Positions 26,978 to 35,746 of a stretch of 64,000 bases of DNA are shown piece after piece. Position numbers and translations under genes: made by a program. Position 1 is the stretch's first letter. The number at the start of each line of letters is the position of its first letter. The DNA comes from Roseobacter litoralis Och 149. GTDB lineage: Bacteria; Pseudomonadota; Alphaproteobacteria; Rhodobacterales; Rhodobacteraceae. Where the stretch lies: contig NC_015730.1 of the NCBI RefSeq assembly GCF_000154785.2, positions 186,001 through 250,000 on the forward strand, written 5' to 3'. The notes below the pieces were generated by a model. It had not been told where the DNA came from and ran no database searches. It saw only the letters and a list, made by a program, of their open reading frames with translations.

Positions 26978-27297
26978 GGGATTTCCTGATCGCGTCTTTG
27001 AAAAAAATTGCTTCACGGAGGCGGGGGGCAGGCGTTGGCGCGGTTGGCGCTACTTGGGCATTGAGTAACTTTTTTGGAATTTCGCTTGTCGCTCATACCT
27101 CGGGTGGTGTCCTTTTGACCGGGGGTTCTGGCTACATAGCAGGGACCTTCATTTCCGCGACGTTCGTTGCTTTGTTTTGGTGGATTTTAGTGCCCATTGC
27201 CGCTGTTATCGGTATAGGATTTTATTTTCGTCGGCATGTCATTGGCGGCTTCGATTGGATTGTTAACTGGCTCTACCATTGGAGAAATAAACAATGA
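26974..27297 (+). CDS. Small membrane protein inserted between pheS and pheT
   Basis: Predicted 107-residue membrane protein of no recognised family. The GTG start (26974) overlaps the pheS stop as GTGA, and its TGA stop overlaps the pheT ATG, so all three genes should be translationally coupled. A basic N-terminus ([10 protein letters not shown]) is followed by a glycine-rich hydrophobic region (about 17-50) and a strongly hydrophobic helix pair (about 52-82) around a Phe/Trp-rich stretch. The tail [15 protein letters not shown] is Trp-rich. GC content is visibly lower than next door: I count 53 G+C in two 60-base lines (27061-27120 and 27181-27240) against 38 in one such line of pheT. This suggests a later insertion. 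An unrelated in-frame ATG upstream (26911) lies inside pheS. Confidence 0.65.
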   Translation: MRDFLIASLKKIASRRRGAGVGAVGATWALSNFFGISLVAHTSGGVLLTGGSGYIAGTFISATFVALFWWILVPIAAVIGIGFYFRRHVIGGFDWIVNWLYHWRNKQ

Positions 27298-29693
27298 AAT
27301 TCACCCTCTCCTGGCTCAAAGAGCACCTCGACACCACCGCTACGCTGGACGAGATCACCTATGCGCTGACCGACCTTGGTCTTGAGGTCGAGGGCGTGGA
27401 GGACCGTGCGGGCAAGCTGCGGGACTTTACCATCGGCTACGTCAAATCAGCGGAAAAACACCCGGATGCGGACCGCCTCAAGGTCTGTCAGGTGGCGACC
27501 GATGAGGGCGACAAGCAGATCATTTGCGGCGCCCCGAACGCGCGCGAGGGGATCACCGTCGTCGTGGCCAAGCCCGGCGTCTATGTGCCCGGCATTGATA
27601 CGACCATCGGCGTGGGCAAAATTCGCGGCATCGAAAGCTTTGGCATGATGGCCTCCGAGCGCGAGATGGAGCTGTCCGAAGAACACGACGGCATCATCGA
27701 ATTGCCCTCGGGCGAGGTCGGGCAGTCTTTCGTCGACTGGCTGGCAGAACATGACCCGGCCAAGGTCGACCCGGTGATCGAGATCGCGATCACCCCGAAC
27801 CGGCCCGATGCGCTGGGTGTGCGCGGGATTGCGCGTGATCTGGCGGCGCGCGGCCTTGGCACGTTGAAGCCGCGCGATGTGGCGGCCGTCGAAGGGGTCT
27901 TCCCCTGTCCGGTGAGCATCACCATCGAGGCCGATACGCTGGAGCAGTGTCCGGTGTTTTTTGGCCGGGTGATCCGGGGTGTCAAGAACGGCCCAAGCCC
28001 GCAGTGGCTGCAGGATAAGCTGCGCGCGATTGGGTTGCGCCCGATTTCGTTCCTCGTCGATGTGACGAACTTTTTCACCTATGATCGCAACCGCCCCCTG
28101 CACGTCTTTGACGCCGACAAGATTGAAGGCAACACCCTGCGGGTCCATCGCGCCAAGGGTGGCGAAACCCTCGTGGGGCTGGACGAAAAGGAATATACCT
28201 TTGCAGAAGGCATGACGCTGATCTCTGACGCGGCCAATGTGGAAAGCATCGCGGGGGTTATGGGCGGCCTTGCGACGGGCTGCACGGCAGAGACCACGAA
28301 TGTCTTTATCGAAGCGGCCTATTTCGACCCGGTCCGCACGGCCTATACCGGTCGCGCGCTCAAGATAAATTCCGACGCGCGGTATCGGTTTGAACGGGGC
28401 ATCGACCCGGAATGGACGCCCTACGGGATTGAACATGCAACGCATATGATCCTTGAACATGCAGGCGGTGAGCCCTCCGAGGTCATCGTTGCGGGCAAGA
28501 TACCTGACACCAACCGGGCCTATAAACTGGATGCCGCGCGGGTGCAGTCGCTGGTGGGCATGGACATCCCCGAAAGCAATCAGCGCCAGACGCTGACTGC
28601 GCTGGGGTTCCGCCTTGAAGGCAACATGGCCCATGTGCCAAGCTGGCGGCCCGATGTGCAGGGCGAAGCGGATCTGGTCGAAGAGGTGGCGCGGATTGCC
28701 TCGCTGACCAAGCTGAAAGGCAGACCGCTGCCCCGGCTGGATGAAGGCGTGTCGCGCCCGATCCTGTCGCCGATCCAGCGGCGCGAAGCTATGGCACGGC
28801 GTACCTGCGCGGCCTTGGGATACAACGAATGTGTCAGCTACAGCTTTATTGATCAGGCCTCTGCCAAGCTGTTCGGTGGCGGAGAGGACGTCACCCGGCT
28901 GGAAAACCCGATCAGCAGCGACATGAGCCACATGCGTCCCGCATTGCTGCCCGGTCTTTTGCAGGCGGCAGCGCGCAATCAGGCGCGGGGCAATATGAAC
29001 CTCGCGCTGTTTGAGGTCGGCCCTGCCTTTCATGGCGGCGAACCCGGAGAACAGCATTTGCTGGTCAGTGGATTGCTGATCGGGCGGACGGAACCCAAGG
29101 ATGTGCATGGCGCGTCCCGCGCTGTTGACGTCTATGATGTCAAAGCGGATGCGGAAGCGGTTCTGGCGGCCATCGGTGCACCTGCCAAGGTGCAGATATT
29201 GCGCGGTGCGGCCCCATGGTGGCATCCCGGTCGGCATGGGATGATCTGTCTGGGGCCCAAGAAAGTCCTGGGTGTATTCGGTGAAATCCACCCGCGGGTG
29301 CTGGCGGCGATGGACGTCAAAGGGCCCGCGATGGGCTTTACGATCTGGCCCGCCGAGGTGCCGCTGCCCCGCAAGAGTGGCGCGACCCGTGCTGCATTGC
29401 AGATCAGTGACCTGCAAGCGGTGGAACGCGATTTTGCCTTTGTCGTCGATAGCGGTGTCGAGGCACTGACCCTCGTCAACGCAGCAATGGGGGCTGATAA
29501 AGCGCTGATCGAGGACGCGCGCGTCTTTGATGAATTTATCGGCGGCTCTTTGGGGGAGGGAAAGAAATCCCTCGCGTTGACGGTGCGGATGCAACCCGCG
29601 ACCCAGACGCTGACCGATAAAGACATCGAAGCGGTCAGCGCAAAGGTCGTGGAAAAGGTGATCAAGGCTACGGGTGGTGTGCTGCGCGCCTGA
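27294..29693 (+). CDS. pheT: Phenylalanyl-tRNA synthetase beta subunit
   Basis: Beta subunit of 799 residues. It has the N-terminal tRNA-binding OB-fold domain (about 40-150, with VCQVATDEG and CGAPNAREG), the B3/B4 editing domain, B5 and the catalytic-like core (YRFERGIDPEW, YNECVSYSF), and the C-terminal FDX-ACB anticodon-binding domain. Length is normal for a bacterial PheT. TTGGAGAA before the ATG lies inside the small upstream gene, to which pheT is coupled. Confidence 0.97.
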   Translation: MKFTLSWLKEHLDTTATLDEITYALTDLGLEVEGVEDRAGKLRDFTIGYVKSAEKHPDADRLKVCQVATDEGDKQIICGAPNAREGITVVVAKPGVYVPGIDTTIGVGKIRGIESFGMMASEREMELSEEHDGIIELPSGEVGQSFVDWLAEHDPAKVDPVIEIAITPNRPDALGVRGIARDLAARGLGTLKPRDVAAVEGVFPCPVSITIEADTLEQCPVFFGRVIRGVKNGPSPQWLQDKLRAIGLRPISFLVDVTNFFTYDRNRPLHVFDADKIEGNTLRVHRAKGGETLVGLDEKEYTFAEGMTLISDAANVESIAGVMGGLATGCTAETTNVFIEAAYFDPVRTAYTGRALKINSDARYRFERGIDPEWTPYGIEHATHMILEHAGGEPSEVIVAGKIPDTNRAYKLDAARVQSLVGMDIPESNQRQTLTALGFRLEGNMAHVPSWRPDVQGEADLVEEVARIASLTKLKGRPLPRLDEGVSRPILSPIQRREAMARRTCAALGYNECVSYSFIDQASAKLFGGGEDVTRLENPISSDMSHMRPALLPGLLQAAARNQARGNMNLALFEVGPAFHGGEPGEQHLLVSGLLIGRTEPKDVHGASRAVDVYDVKADAEAVLAAIGAPAKVQILRGAAPWWHPGRHGMICLGPKKVLGVFGEIHPRVLAAMDVKGPAMGFTIWPAEVPLPRKSGATRAALQISDLQAVERDFAFVVDSGVEALTLVNAAMGADKALIEDARVFDEFIGGSLGEGKKSLALTVRMQPATQTLTDKDIEAVSAKVVEKVIKATGGVLRA

Positions 29694-29749
29694 TGCGCCT
29701 GTGCCCGTGGGGCGCTGCGATACGTGAATGAATTCAAAGGAGGTGCAGT

Positions 29750-30199
29750 ATGGCATTGAAAGTATATCTGTCGGGGGAAATCCACACTGACTGGCGCGAG
29801 CAGATCGTGGAAGGCGCGCAGGGTCTCGATGTGAGCTTCAACAGCCCGGTGACCGACCACGCGGCGAGCGACGACTGTGGCGTTGCGATCCTTGGCGCAG
29901 AGGACAATAAGTACTGGCACGACCACAAGGGTGCGATGGTCAATGCGATCCGGACGCGCAAGGGGATTGCAGATGCCGATGTGGTTGTCGTGCGGTTTGG
30001 CGAGAAATACAAACAGTGGAACGCGGCCTTTGATGCGGGCTATGCGTCTGCCTTGGGAAAATCCCTGATTATCCTGCATGGGCCAGACCACGCGCATGCT
30101 TTGAAAGAGGTCGATGCCGCAGCACTTGCCGTCGCGGAAGATCCCAAGCAGGTTGTTGATATTCTGCGGTATGTGTTGACCAGCACTTTGCCTTCGTAA
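29750..30199 (+). CDS. ytoQ: YtoQ family protein
   Basis: Protein of 149 residues of the YtoQ family, related in fold to nucleoside 2-deoxyribosyltransferases. The N-terminal VYLSGEIHTDWREQI and the VVRFGEKYKQWNAAFDAGYA region are the conserved parts. The catalytic function of YtoQ is not established. A consensus AAAGGAGGTGC ribosome-binding site precedes the ATG. A terminator follows. Confidence 0.82.
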   Translation: MALKVYLSGEIHTDWREQIVEGAQGLDVSFNSPVTDHAASDDCGVAILGAEDNKYWHDHKGAMVNAIRTRKGIADADVVVVRFGEKYKQWNAAFDAGYASALGKSLIILHGPDHAHALKEVDAAALAVAEDPKQVVDILRYVLTSTLPS

Positions 30200-30243
30200 C
30201 CGAAAGCCCCGAGCCGCAGGTGATCTGCGCTCTGTTTTCTGGT

Positions 30244-30275
30244 CCCGGCGCTCATTGACGCGCCGGGCCTGTTTT
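30244..30275 (+). terminator. Rho-independent terminator after ytoQ
   Basis: CCCGGCGC and GCGCCGGG form an 8-base-pair stem around TCATTGAC, followed by CCT and five T residues. Confidence 0.7.
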
Positions 30276-30368
30276 TCCCCCGTGGATGCGCCTTACAACA
30301 CGGCTCTCATATGTTAACCAAAGGTTAACGGCCATGTTCAGGGCCGTCATTAATAGTACGAGGGAAAA

Positions 30369-30797
30369 ATGCTCAACGAATTTAAAACCTTTATTTCAAA
30401 GGGAAACGTCATGGATATGGCGGTCGGTATCATCATTGGTGCTGCCTTTACTGCCATCGTTTCATCTCTGGTCGCTGACCTTGTGAACCCGTTTATCGCG
30501 CTTTTCACCGGTGGCATCGACTTCTCCGGGTGGTTCTATGCGCTGGACGGCGAAACATATGCGTCACTTGCAACGGCGACTGAAGCAGGTGCGCCGGTCT
30601 TTGCTTTTGGCAACTTCATCATGGCCGTGATCAACTTTATCATCATCGCCTTTGTGGTTTTCATGCTGGTCAGGACCGTCAACCGCATCAAAGATGCAGC
30701 TGAGGGTGAAAAGGAAGCTGTCGCCGAAGAACCCGCCGGTCCAACCGAGCTGGATATTCTCAAGGAAATCCGCGACGCTTTGGCCAAACAAAGCTGA
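30369..30797 (+). CDS. mscL: Large-conductance mechanosensitive channel
   Basis: Inner-membrane channel of 142 residues that opens on hypo-osmotic shock. The family start [20 protein letters not shown] is clear, then the pore-lining first helix ([19 protein letters not shown]), a periplasmic loop, the second helix ([20 protein letters not shown]) and the cytoplasmic C-terminal helix bundle ([13 protein letters not shown]). Length is normal. Confidence 0.95.
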   Translation: MLNEFKTFISKGNVMDMAVGIIIGAAFTAIVSSLVADLVNPFIALFTGGIDFSGWFYALDGETYASLATATEAGAPVFAFGNFIMAVINFIIIAFVVFMLVRTVNRIKDAAEGEKEAVAEEPAGPTELDILKEIRDALAKQS

Positions 30798-30815
30798 TCG
30801 TTCTACATGATAAAA

Positions 30816-30849
30816 AAAGGGCCTGCCGGCAATTACCGGCAGGCCCTTT
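30816..30849. terminator. Strong bidirectional terminator between mscL and the convergent gene
   Basis: A perfect 14-base-pair stem (AAAGGGCCTGCCGG and its complement) with a CAATTA loop is flanked by A residues on one side and T on the other, so it can serve mscL on the plus strand and the gene at 30888-32216 on the minus strand. Confidence 0.85.
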
Positions 30850-30887
30850 GCTATGTGCTGGGGCGCGCGCTGCGGAAAGCCGGCGTA

Positions 30888-32216
30888 TCAGTTCCCGCCC
30901 AAGTTAAGCGCAGGCAATGCAAGCCCGCCCTGTCCCGAAGTTTGAAGCGGGGCCACACCGCCAACAGGCGCGCTTGTGATTGAGGCCTTGATGATGGCGT
31001 TGCGCTCGGCTGTCTTGCTGGGCACGAATACTGGTTGCGCGCCTTGCTCCATTGAGGCGATGGCCGTTTGGTACCAGCCGGTCGATGCGGCAGGTGACTT
31101 CGCAGTGCCAAAGCCCCAGCGCAGGTGATGGCCCATGATCTCGCTATAAGGCATCTGGCCAGCGGCAAGCATCGAAGCTGCACCGCCAAGCGCCATCTGC
31201 GCGTCGTCCTGACGATAGCCGAGGCCCAGACAAATCTGCCCGTAAGCGCCAGCGGTCTGCATATTGCCTTGGAAAACGCTTCCCGCCACTTGCTGCGCTT
31301 GTGTTGCGACAAGTTTGACGTCGCCAGTGCCGATCTGCGCAATTGCCGGTGCCATCGCTTGCGCGATCTGACTGCATTGTCCCGCGAAGACGTCTTCGTT
31401 TTGACCTGTCTGGCTGATCAACCCCTGACTCTGTGTGATCGAGAACGCGCGCGCCTCGCAGAATTGCTCTCCGAGGGCCTGTTCGGGGTCGTTGATGTTG
31501 TTTGCAAGGATCACACCCTGATTGGCTTGCGTCATGCCAGATACCAGTTCGCAATGGCTGGCCATGGAGGTGACAGCCTGCTGCGCGCCAAAGGTGATCG
31601 GTGCGATTGAAAGCGGCGCCTGAGCTTGCTGTACGCCCGCATTGTTGTTGAAGCCGCCGTTGTTGGCATTGCGGTCAACGACGCCATTGTTATTCTGAAC
31701 GTTGTCTACCTGACCACCATTGTTTCGGAAACGGTTGGCGTAGTTCGGGTCAGCGAAGGCCTTGAGCAGGCCCCGTGTGCCCTCATTCGCGACAACCTCC
31801 GGATAGGCGGCACCGCCGCCTGCCTGAAGCCGCTGATGCGCACCGACAAGTTGTGAGCGCTGCCAGTCATCCAATCTGCCGGTGGGCTGCCATCCCATGT
31901 AGTTCTGGTATTCGGAAATTCCGGCACGCGAGCGCGGCCCAAGGGATCCATCGGCGGCGCCGACGTTAAATCCGAAGCCGTTCAGGGATGCCTGCACTTC
32001 ACGGTTCTGCTGGCGTTGGTAGTTGCTGATCGATGATCGTTGCTTTTGTTGTTTCTGCGCGCGTTGGTTTTTGCCAATCTGATTGTTGAGCAAAGCGCCC
32101 AAGGCGGCCCCGGCGACAAAGCCTCCGATTGTGCTGTCCGCCTTTGCGCTTGTTGATGTGATCATCAAAGTAGCTGCCACAACAGCCGCAATTCCATTTC
32201 GCTTTTTCATATCCAA
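30888..32216 (-). CDS. Secreted protein with peptidoglycan-binding-like domain
   Basis: Exported protein of 442 residues. A signal peptide (to TSAKA) is followed by a glycine-zipper-like stretch (GGFVAGAALGALLNNQIG) and a Gln/Arg/Lys-rich linker. A domain like PG_binding_1 (VQASLNGFGFNVGAADGSLG followed by RSRAGISEYQNYMGW) lies at about 70-110. Then an Asn/Gly-rich linker leads to a C-terminal helical region of about 220 residues containing several cysteines. The function is unknown. It is divergent from the Srf-like operon, 392 bases away, and may share its control region; whether it belongs to that system is inference. Confidence 0.7.
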   Translation of the reverse strand: MDMKKRNGIAAVVAATLMITSTSAKADSTIGGFVAGAALGALLNNQIGKNQRAQKQQKQRSSISNYQRQQNREVQASLNGFGFNVGAADGSLGPRSRAGISEYQNYMGWQPTGRLDDWQRSQLVGAHQRLQAGGGAAYPEVVANEGTRGLLKAFADPNYANRFRNNGGQVDNVQNNNGVVDRNANNGGFNNNAGVQQAQAPLSIAPITFGAQQAVTSMASHCELVSGMTQANQGVILANNINDPEQALGEQFCEARAFSITQSQGLISQTGQNEDVFAGQCSQIAQAMAPAIAQIGTGDVKLVATQAQQVAGSVFQGNMQTAGAYGQICLGLGYRQDDAQMALGGAASMLAAGQMPYSEIMGHHLRWGFGTAKSPAASTGWYQTAIASMEQGAQPVFVPSKTAERNAIIKASITSAPVGGVAPLQTSGQGGLALPALNLGGN

Positions 32217-32608
32217 TACCCCACAGAAAAATCTTTAATTTGCCTGATTAAATCAGATTCGCCCCTCCGCTGCACGGTTTTTTTCCACAATTACGGGGAT
32301 TTGATCGGCAAAATATCACCTGATTTAAGTGATATCTGTCGAAAACCGCGCCCAATTTACCCCGCGCATGTCCAAAAGGCCGGGTGGGCGCTTATTGCAC
32401 CGACTGATTGCCACACGACGATTGACGTCAATTTTTTTATGCCGTTATCTGGAGGCGCGGGAGCAAGGGAGTAGATCTGGTGCATGGTGACATGCGTCTG
32501 TTTTTCTTCATTCTTTAAGCGTCTGACAGCAGGTCGGAGCATTCAACCGCGCAGTTTTGATTTTGTACCGGCGCTTACCGGTGCGCCAGTTATTTTGCGG
32601 AGCCTGAT
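32217..32608. promoter_or_regulatory. Divergent control region before the Srf-like operon
   Basis: These 392 bases contain no gene. They hold two inverted repeats: CTGATT-A-AATCAG at 32244-32256, and ATATCAC/GTGATAT arms with a 9-base spacer at 32313-32335. Both include a CCTGATTWAA half-element. The region is AT-rich compared with the surroundings and should contain the promoters of the operon and of the secreted protein. The operon start ATG at 32609 follows GCGGAG at good spacing. Confidence 0.5.
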
Positions 32609-34444
32609 ATGGCCGAACACTTTTTGACCAAGACGCGCATCGACCTGAGCCGTTGCATTGATGCGGGCGAGGCACCTGCGGTCGAACAATACGAGGCATT
32701 CAACGCGCTGCTGATGGCCAAGGCAGGCCCTGATGTTGCCAAGCTTTTTGCTGAACCATTGGTCAGCAAGGGCAATGATCAGGCCGCGTCGACGGTCTCG
32801 TGGTATTGTGATCGGGCGGGGCAGGGCGTGCCCCTGTCGAAACTTGATACGGCTGAGCAAAACGAAGTTGCAACGGCCCTGCGCGCGCGTTTGTCCACGT
32901 TGAAGGACCTGTTGGATGATCCCGAGGCCGCGCCTTTTGTAGCTGCAGCATTACACATCGGCGGTGCGGGCGATATCTGGGCGGTAGGCGGTCATCCTGT
33001 TATCGTGAACTGGGGTTTGATGCCAGCGGAAGGGTCAGACGCTGCGACCCGTTCGATGCATTACGCGCGCACGCTCGGACCTTATCTGGCAATGGATGGC
33101 GCACCACCCCTGACGGAACAGGAACAGGAACAGCGTCGGGGTGACAAGGTCGCCGCGGTCGCGGCCGCCTCAGCCATCGCTGGCGTTGCGGCGGGCAGCG
33201 CAGTGAGCGCTGGCACGTCCGATGCAGCCCAGCCTGACGCGCAGGCGGATGTGGCGACCGGCGCAGGCGCCTCCGCAGGCGGATCAACCGATGATCCGTC
33301 AATACCCGTTGCAGAGCAAAGACCTGCCCGGGGGCGCGTACCGCTGATCGCCTGGGTGCCGCTGGTTCTGCTCTTGCTGCTCTTCGGGGGGGCGCTGGCC
33401 TGGCTGCTGGTGCCGGGGAACCGCATTTTTGCGGATGATGGTGTGCAACCTGCAATCACGGATGAGGATACACTGCGGGCCGCTCGCGAGATCAACCGCG
33501 CGCTGGAACAACGGCTGGCCGATTTGAACGTGGCGCTTGAGGGCGCTGTCTGTCGCGCGGATGGCACTTTGCTGATGCCGGATGGGATGACCATTGAAGG
33601 TTTGCTTCCACCGGGTTTCGATGAAGGCACGTTGCGTGCGGGCGAGATCATCAAAGCGGACCGCACACCGATCCTGCCCCCCGCCTCTGATCGGGTGATG
33701 ATCCCTCCGGCGGACGGGGTTATTCCCGACACCGCGACGTTGCTCAACCACATTGATGACCGCACCGCGATGGTGGTCGCCGTCTCCGATCAGGGCACAG
33801 GCACGGGCACGGGGTTTTTCGTGGGTCCGGATTTGCTTGTTTCGAACTTTCATGTGGTCGAAGGGGCGGATGCGCAGAATATCTTCGTGGTGAGCAAGGC
33901 GATGGATGGGCTCAAGCGTGTCGAAGTGTTGAAATCGCTGGGCCCTGTGGCCGAAGTCGGTGCGGATTTTGCCCTGCTGCGGGTGCTTGATGTGAACCAG
34001 CCGTTTTATACGCTGCGGCAAAGCGATCAGTCGATGCGGCTGCAATCGGTCATTGCTGCGGGCTATCCCGGCGATGTATTGCGGATCAACAGCGACTTTC
34101 AGGCGCTCAGCAGCCGCAACAATTTTGACGTACCAGATTTGATCGTCACCGACGGCACCGTGAACTCAGAACAATCGCTTTCGGATCAGGCGCGCGCTGT
34201 GATCCATTCAGCACCTTTGTCGGGCGGCAATTCAGGGGGGCCACTGGTTGACATGTGTGGCCGCGTGGTGGGCGTCAATACCTTCGTCTATCAGGGCGAA
34301 CTTCGGAACCTGAACTTCGCGCTTTCCATCGATGACTTGCTGGAGTTTTTGGCGGGTACACCTGCGGCCCCCGTCATATCGAGCGATGTTTGCGAGCCTT
34401 TGGTTGCGCGCCCTGCGCCTGTTTCTGCTTCGGCGGGGCAGTGA
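32609..34444 (+). CDS. Membrane-anchored trypsin-like serine protease with SrfA-type N-terminal domain
   Basis: Protein of 611 residues and first gene of the Srf-like operon. Residues 1-150 form a cytoplasmic domain paralogous to the N-terminus of the next gene (shared FLT-T start, LFAEP, VPL and VIVNWG motifs). An Ala-rich linker follows, with a membrane helix at 244-268. A predicted coiled-coil (about 281-312) ends at C315. The periplasmic chymotrypsin-fold domain has a complete triad: H415 (SNFHVVEG), D453 (GADFALLRV) and S542 (SGGNSGGPL). No PDZ domain is present, unlike DegP/DegS. It probably cleaves a periplasmic target when triggered from the cytoplasm; the substrate is unknown. Twelve bases separate it from the next gene. 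Confidence 0.82.
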   Translation: MAEHFLTKTRIDLSRCIDAGEAPAVEQYEAFNALLMAKAGPDVAKLFAEPLVSKGNDQAASTVSWYCDRAGQGVPLSKLDTAEQNEVATALRARLSTLKDLLDDPEAAPFVAAALHIGGAGDIWAVGGHPVIVNWGLMPAEGSDAATRSMHYARTLGPYLAMDGAPPLTEQEQEQRRGDKVAAVAAASAIAGVAAGSAVSAGTSDAAQPDAQADVATGAGASAGGSTDDPSIPVAEQRPARGRVPLIAWVPLVLLLLLFGGALAWLLVPGNRIFADDGVQPAITDEDTLRAAREINRALEQRLADLNVALEGAVCRADGTLLMPDGMTIEGLLPPGFDEGTLRAGEIIKADRTPILPPASDRVMIPPADGVIPDTATLLNHIDDRTAMVVAVSDQGTGTGTGFFVGPDLLVSNFHVVEGADAQNIFVVSKAMDGLKRVEVLKSLGPVAEVGADFALLRVLDVNQPFYTLRQSDQSMRLQSVIAAGYPGDVLRINSDFQALSSRNNFDVPDLIVTDGTVNSEQSLSDQARAVIHSAPLSGGNSGGPLVDMCGRVVGVNTFVYQGELRNLNFALSIDDLLEFLAGTPAAPVISSDVCEPLVARPAPVSASAGQ

Positions 34445-34456
34445 CGGGTTAATGGT

Positions 34457-35746
34457 ATGAATGAATCCTTTCTGACCAACACCTCGACCGAAGGGTTGCA
34501 GCCGCTGGGCACGGCCCCTCAGCGGTCCTATGAACTTGTCAGCGACACCGTGCGCGAAGCTTGCGGTGAGGCCGCCGCCGCGCTTTTCGCGGAGCCCGTA
34601 CCGACGCAATACGGGGATCGGTTTGACTGGTACGCCACGGTGGACGGGCAGGCGGTTCCGCTTGCCGCACTGGAAGATCCCGAGCCGGTGCGCGAGGTCC
34701 TTGCCGGGCTTGTGGCCAAGATCAAGGATTTGGCGGATGAGCTGATGGCCTCAAAGCTGGCGGAAAAACAACGCCTCGGCGAAGCATTGGCCAATGCGCT
34801 CGAAATCCCGGACGAAGACGCGATTTTTGTCATTCAGGGCGCGGACGGCGGTGCACCACAACCGGTTCTGGTGAACTGGGCATGGACCAAAGACGCGCAA
34901 GTGGCGGTGCGCGGCGTGCTGACGGGCATGGACACGCGCGCCCCGGCACAACGTCCCGGATATGTGCCGCCTCCTGCGGCGGCTGCGGCGATGCCATTGG
35001 CGGCGGGCGCGGGAACGGCGGCGGTGGCCGGTGTCAGCGCCATTTGGTGGTGGCTGGTCTGGCTGGGCTGGTTGCTGCTGGCGCTGCTGATTGCTGCGGT
35101 CATCTATTTGATGATCGAACCCTGCGCGCTGCGGATTTCCTGGCTGCCCAATACCTGTGAGCAGGTCGAGGAAATCCCCGACACGCTCTATGAAGAGCGG
35201 CTGCTGCTGGAGGATCAGATCACGCAGGTGCAAAAGGAAATCCACATCAAGGATCGCCTCTGCCAGCCTGATTTTGCCCTGCTGCCGATCCCGGACCCTG
35301 ACGCGGTGGTGCCGCCCGAGACCGGCGTGCAACCCAGCCTGCCGATTGACCCGGAAGTTGATGACCGCGCAGATCGGGCGGGTGCGGAACGTGGGGATTT
35401 GTCCTTTACGCTGATCTGGGAAGGGTCTGATGATCTGGACCTGCACACCACCTGCCCGGCGGGGGATACGCTGTTTTTCCTCGACAAGGTTCAGTGTAAC
35501 GGTGAGATGGATCTGGACATGAACGGCTTTCAGGTTGTGCCCGACCCGGTTGAGAATACCTATTTCACGGACCCGTTGCCGGGCGATTACCGCGTGCGGG
35601 TGCATCTCTATCGTCAACGCGACGGAAACGCGCCCCGCAGCTTTACGCTGCAAATCCGCGAAGGGGACCGGGTAACCACGCAAAAAGGAACGGTTTCGGT
35701 GGGTGCAGAAAACTGGCAGTATACCTACCGGTACGGGGGAAAATGA
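34457..35746 (+). CDS. SrfA-like membrane protein with beta-sandwich C-terminal domain
   Basis: Protein of 429 residues. The cytoplasmic N-terminal domain (1-150) is a paralogue of that of the preceding protease, sharing LFAEPVPTQYGD, VPLAALE and VLVNWAW positions. The membrane helix lies at about 194-221 (Trp-rich at its start), followed by a short coiled-coil ending at C269. The C-terminal domain (about 310-429) reads LIWEGSDDLDLHTTCPAGDT, then a strand pattern like YfaP/DUF2135 beta-sandwich domains. Position before srfB matches the srfA-srfB-srfC order of Salmonella, though identity to SrfA itself is by context and layout. It overlaps srfB by four bases (ATGA). Confidence 0.65.
   Translation: MNESFLTNTSTEGLQPLGTAPQRSYELVSDTVREACGEAAAALFAEPVPTQYGDRFDWYATVDGQAVPLAALEDPEPVREVLAGLVAKIKDLADELMASKLAEKQRLGEALANALEIPDEDAIFVIQGADGGAPQPVLVNWAWTKDAQVAVRGVLTGMDTRAPAQRPGYVPPPAAAAAMPLAAGAGTAAVAGVSAIWWWLVWLGWLLLALLIAAVIYLMIEPCALRISWLPNTCEQVEEIPDTLYEERLLLEDQITQVQKEIHIKDRLCQPDFALLPIPDPDAVVPPETGVQPSLPIDPEVDDRADRAGAERGDLSFTLIWEGSDDLDLHTTCPAGDTLFFLDKVQCNGEMDLDMNGFQVVPDPVENTYFTDPLPGDYRVRVHLYRQRDGNAPRSFTLQIREGDRVTTQKGTVSVGAENWQYTYRYGGK

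Noticed and set aside
25928-27016. Open frame of 362 codons on the minus strand
   Set aside because: Antisense to pheS; no domain and no ribosome-binding site.
27447-29756. Long open frame of 769 codons on the minus strand
   Set aside because: It lies antisense to pheT, shows no recognisable domain and has composition expected from the reverse of a GC-rich coding sequence.
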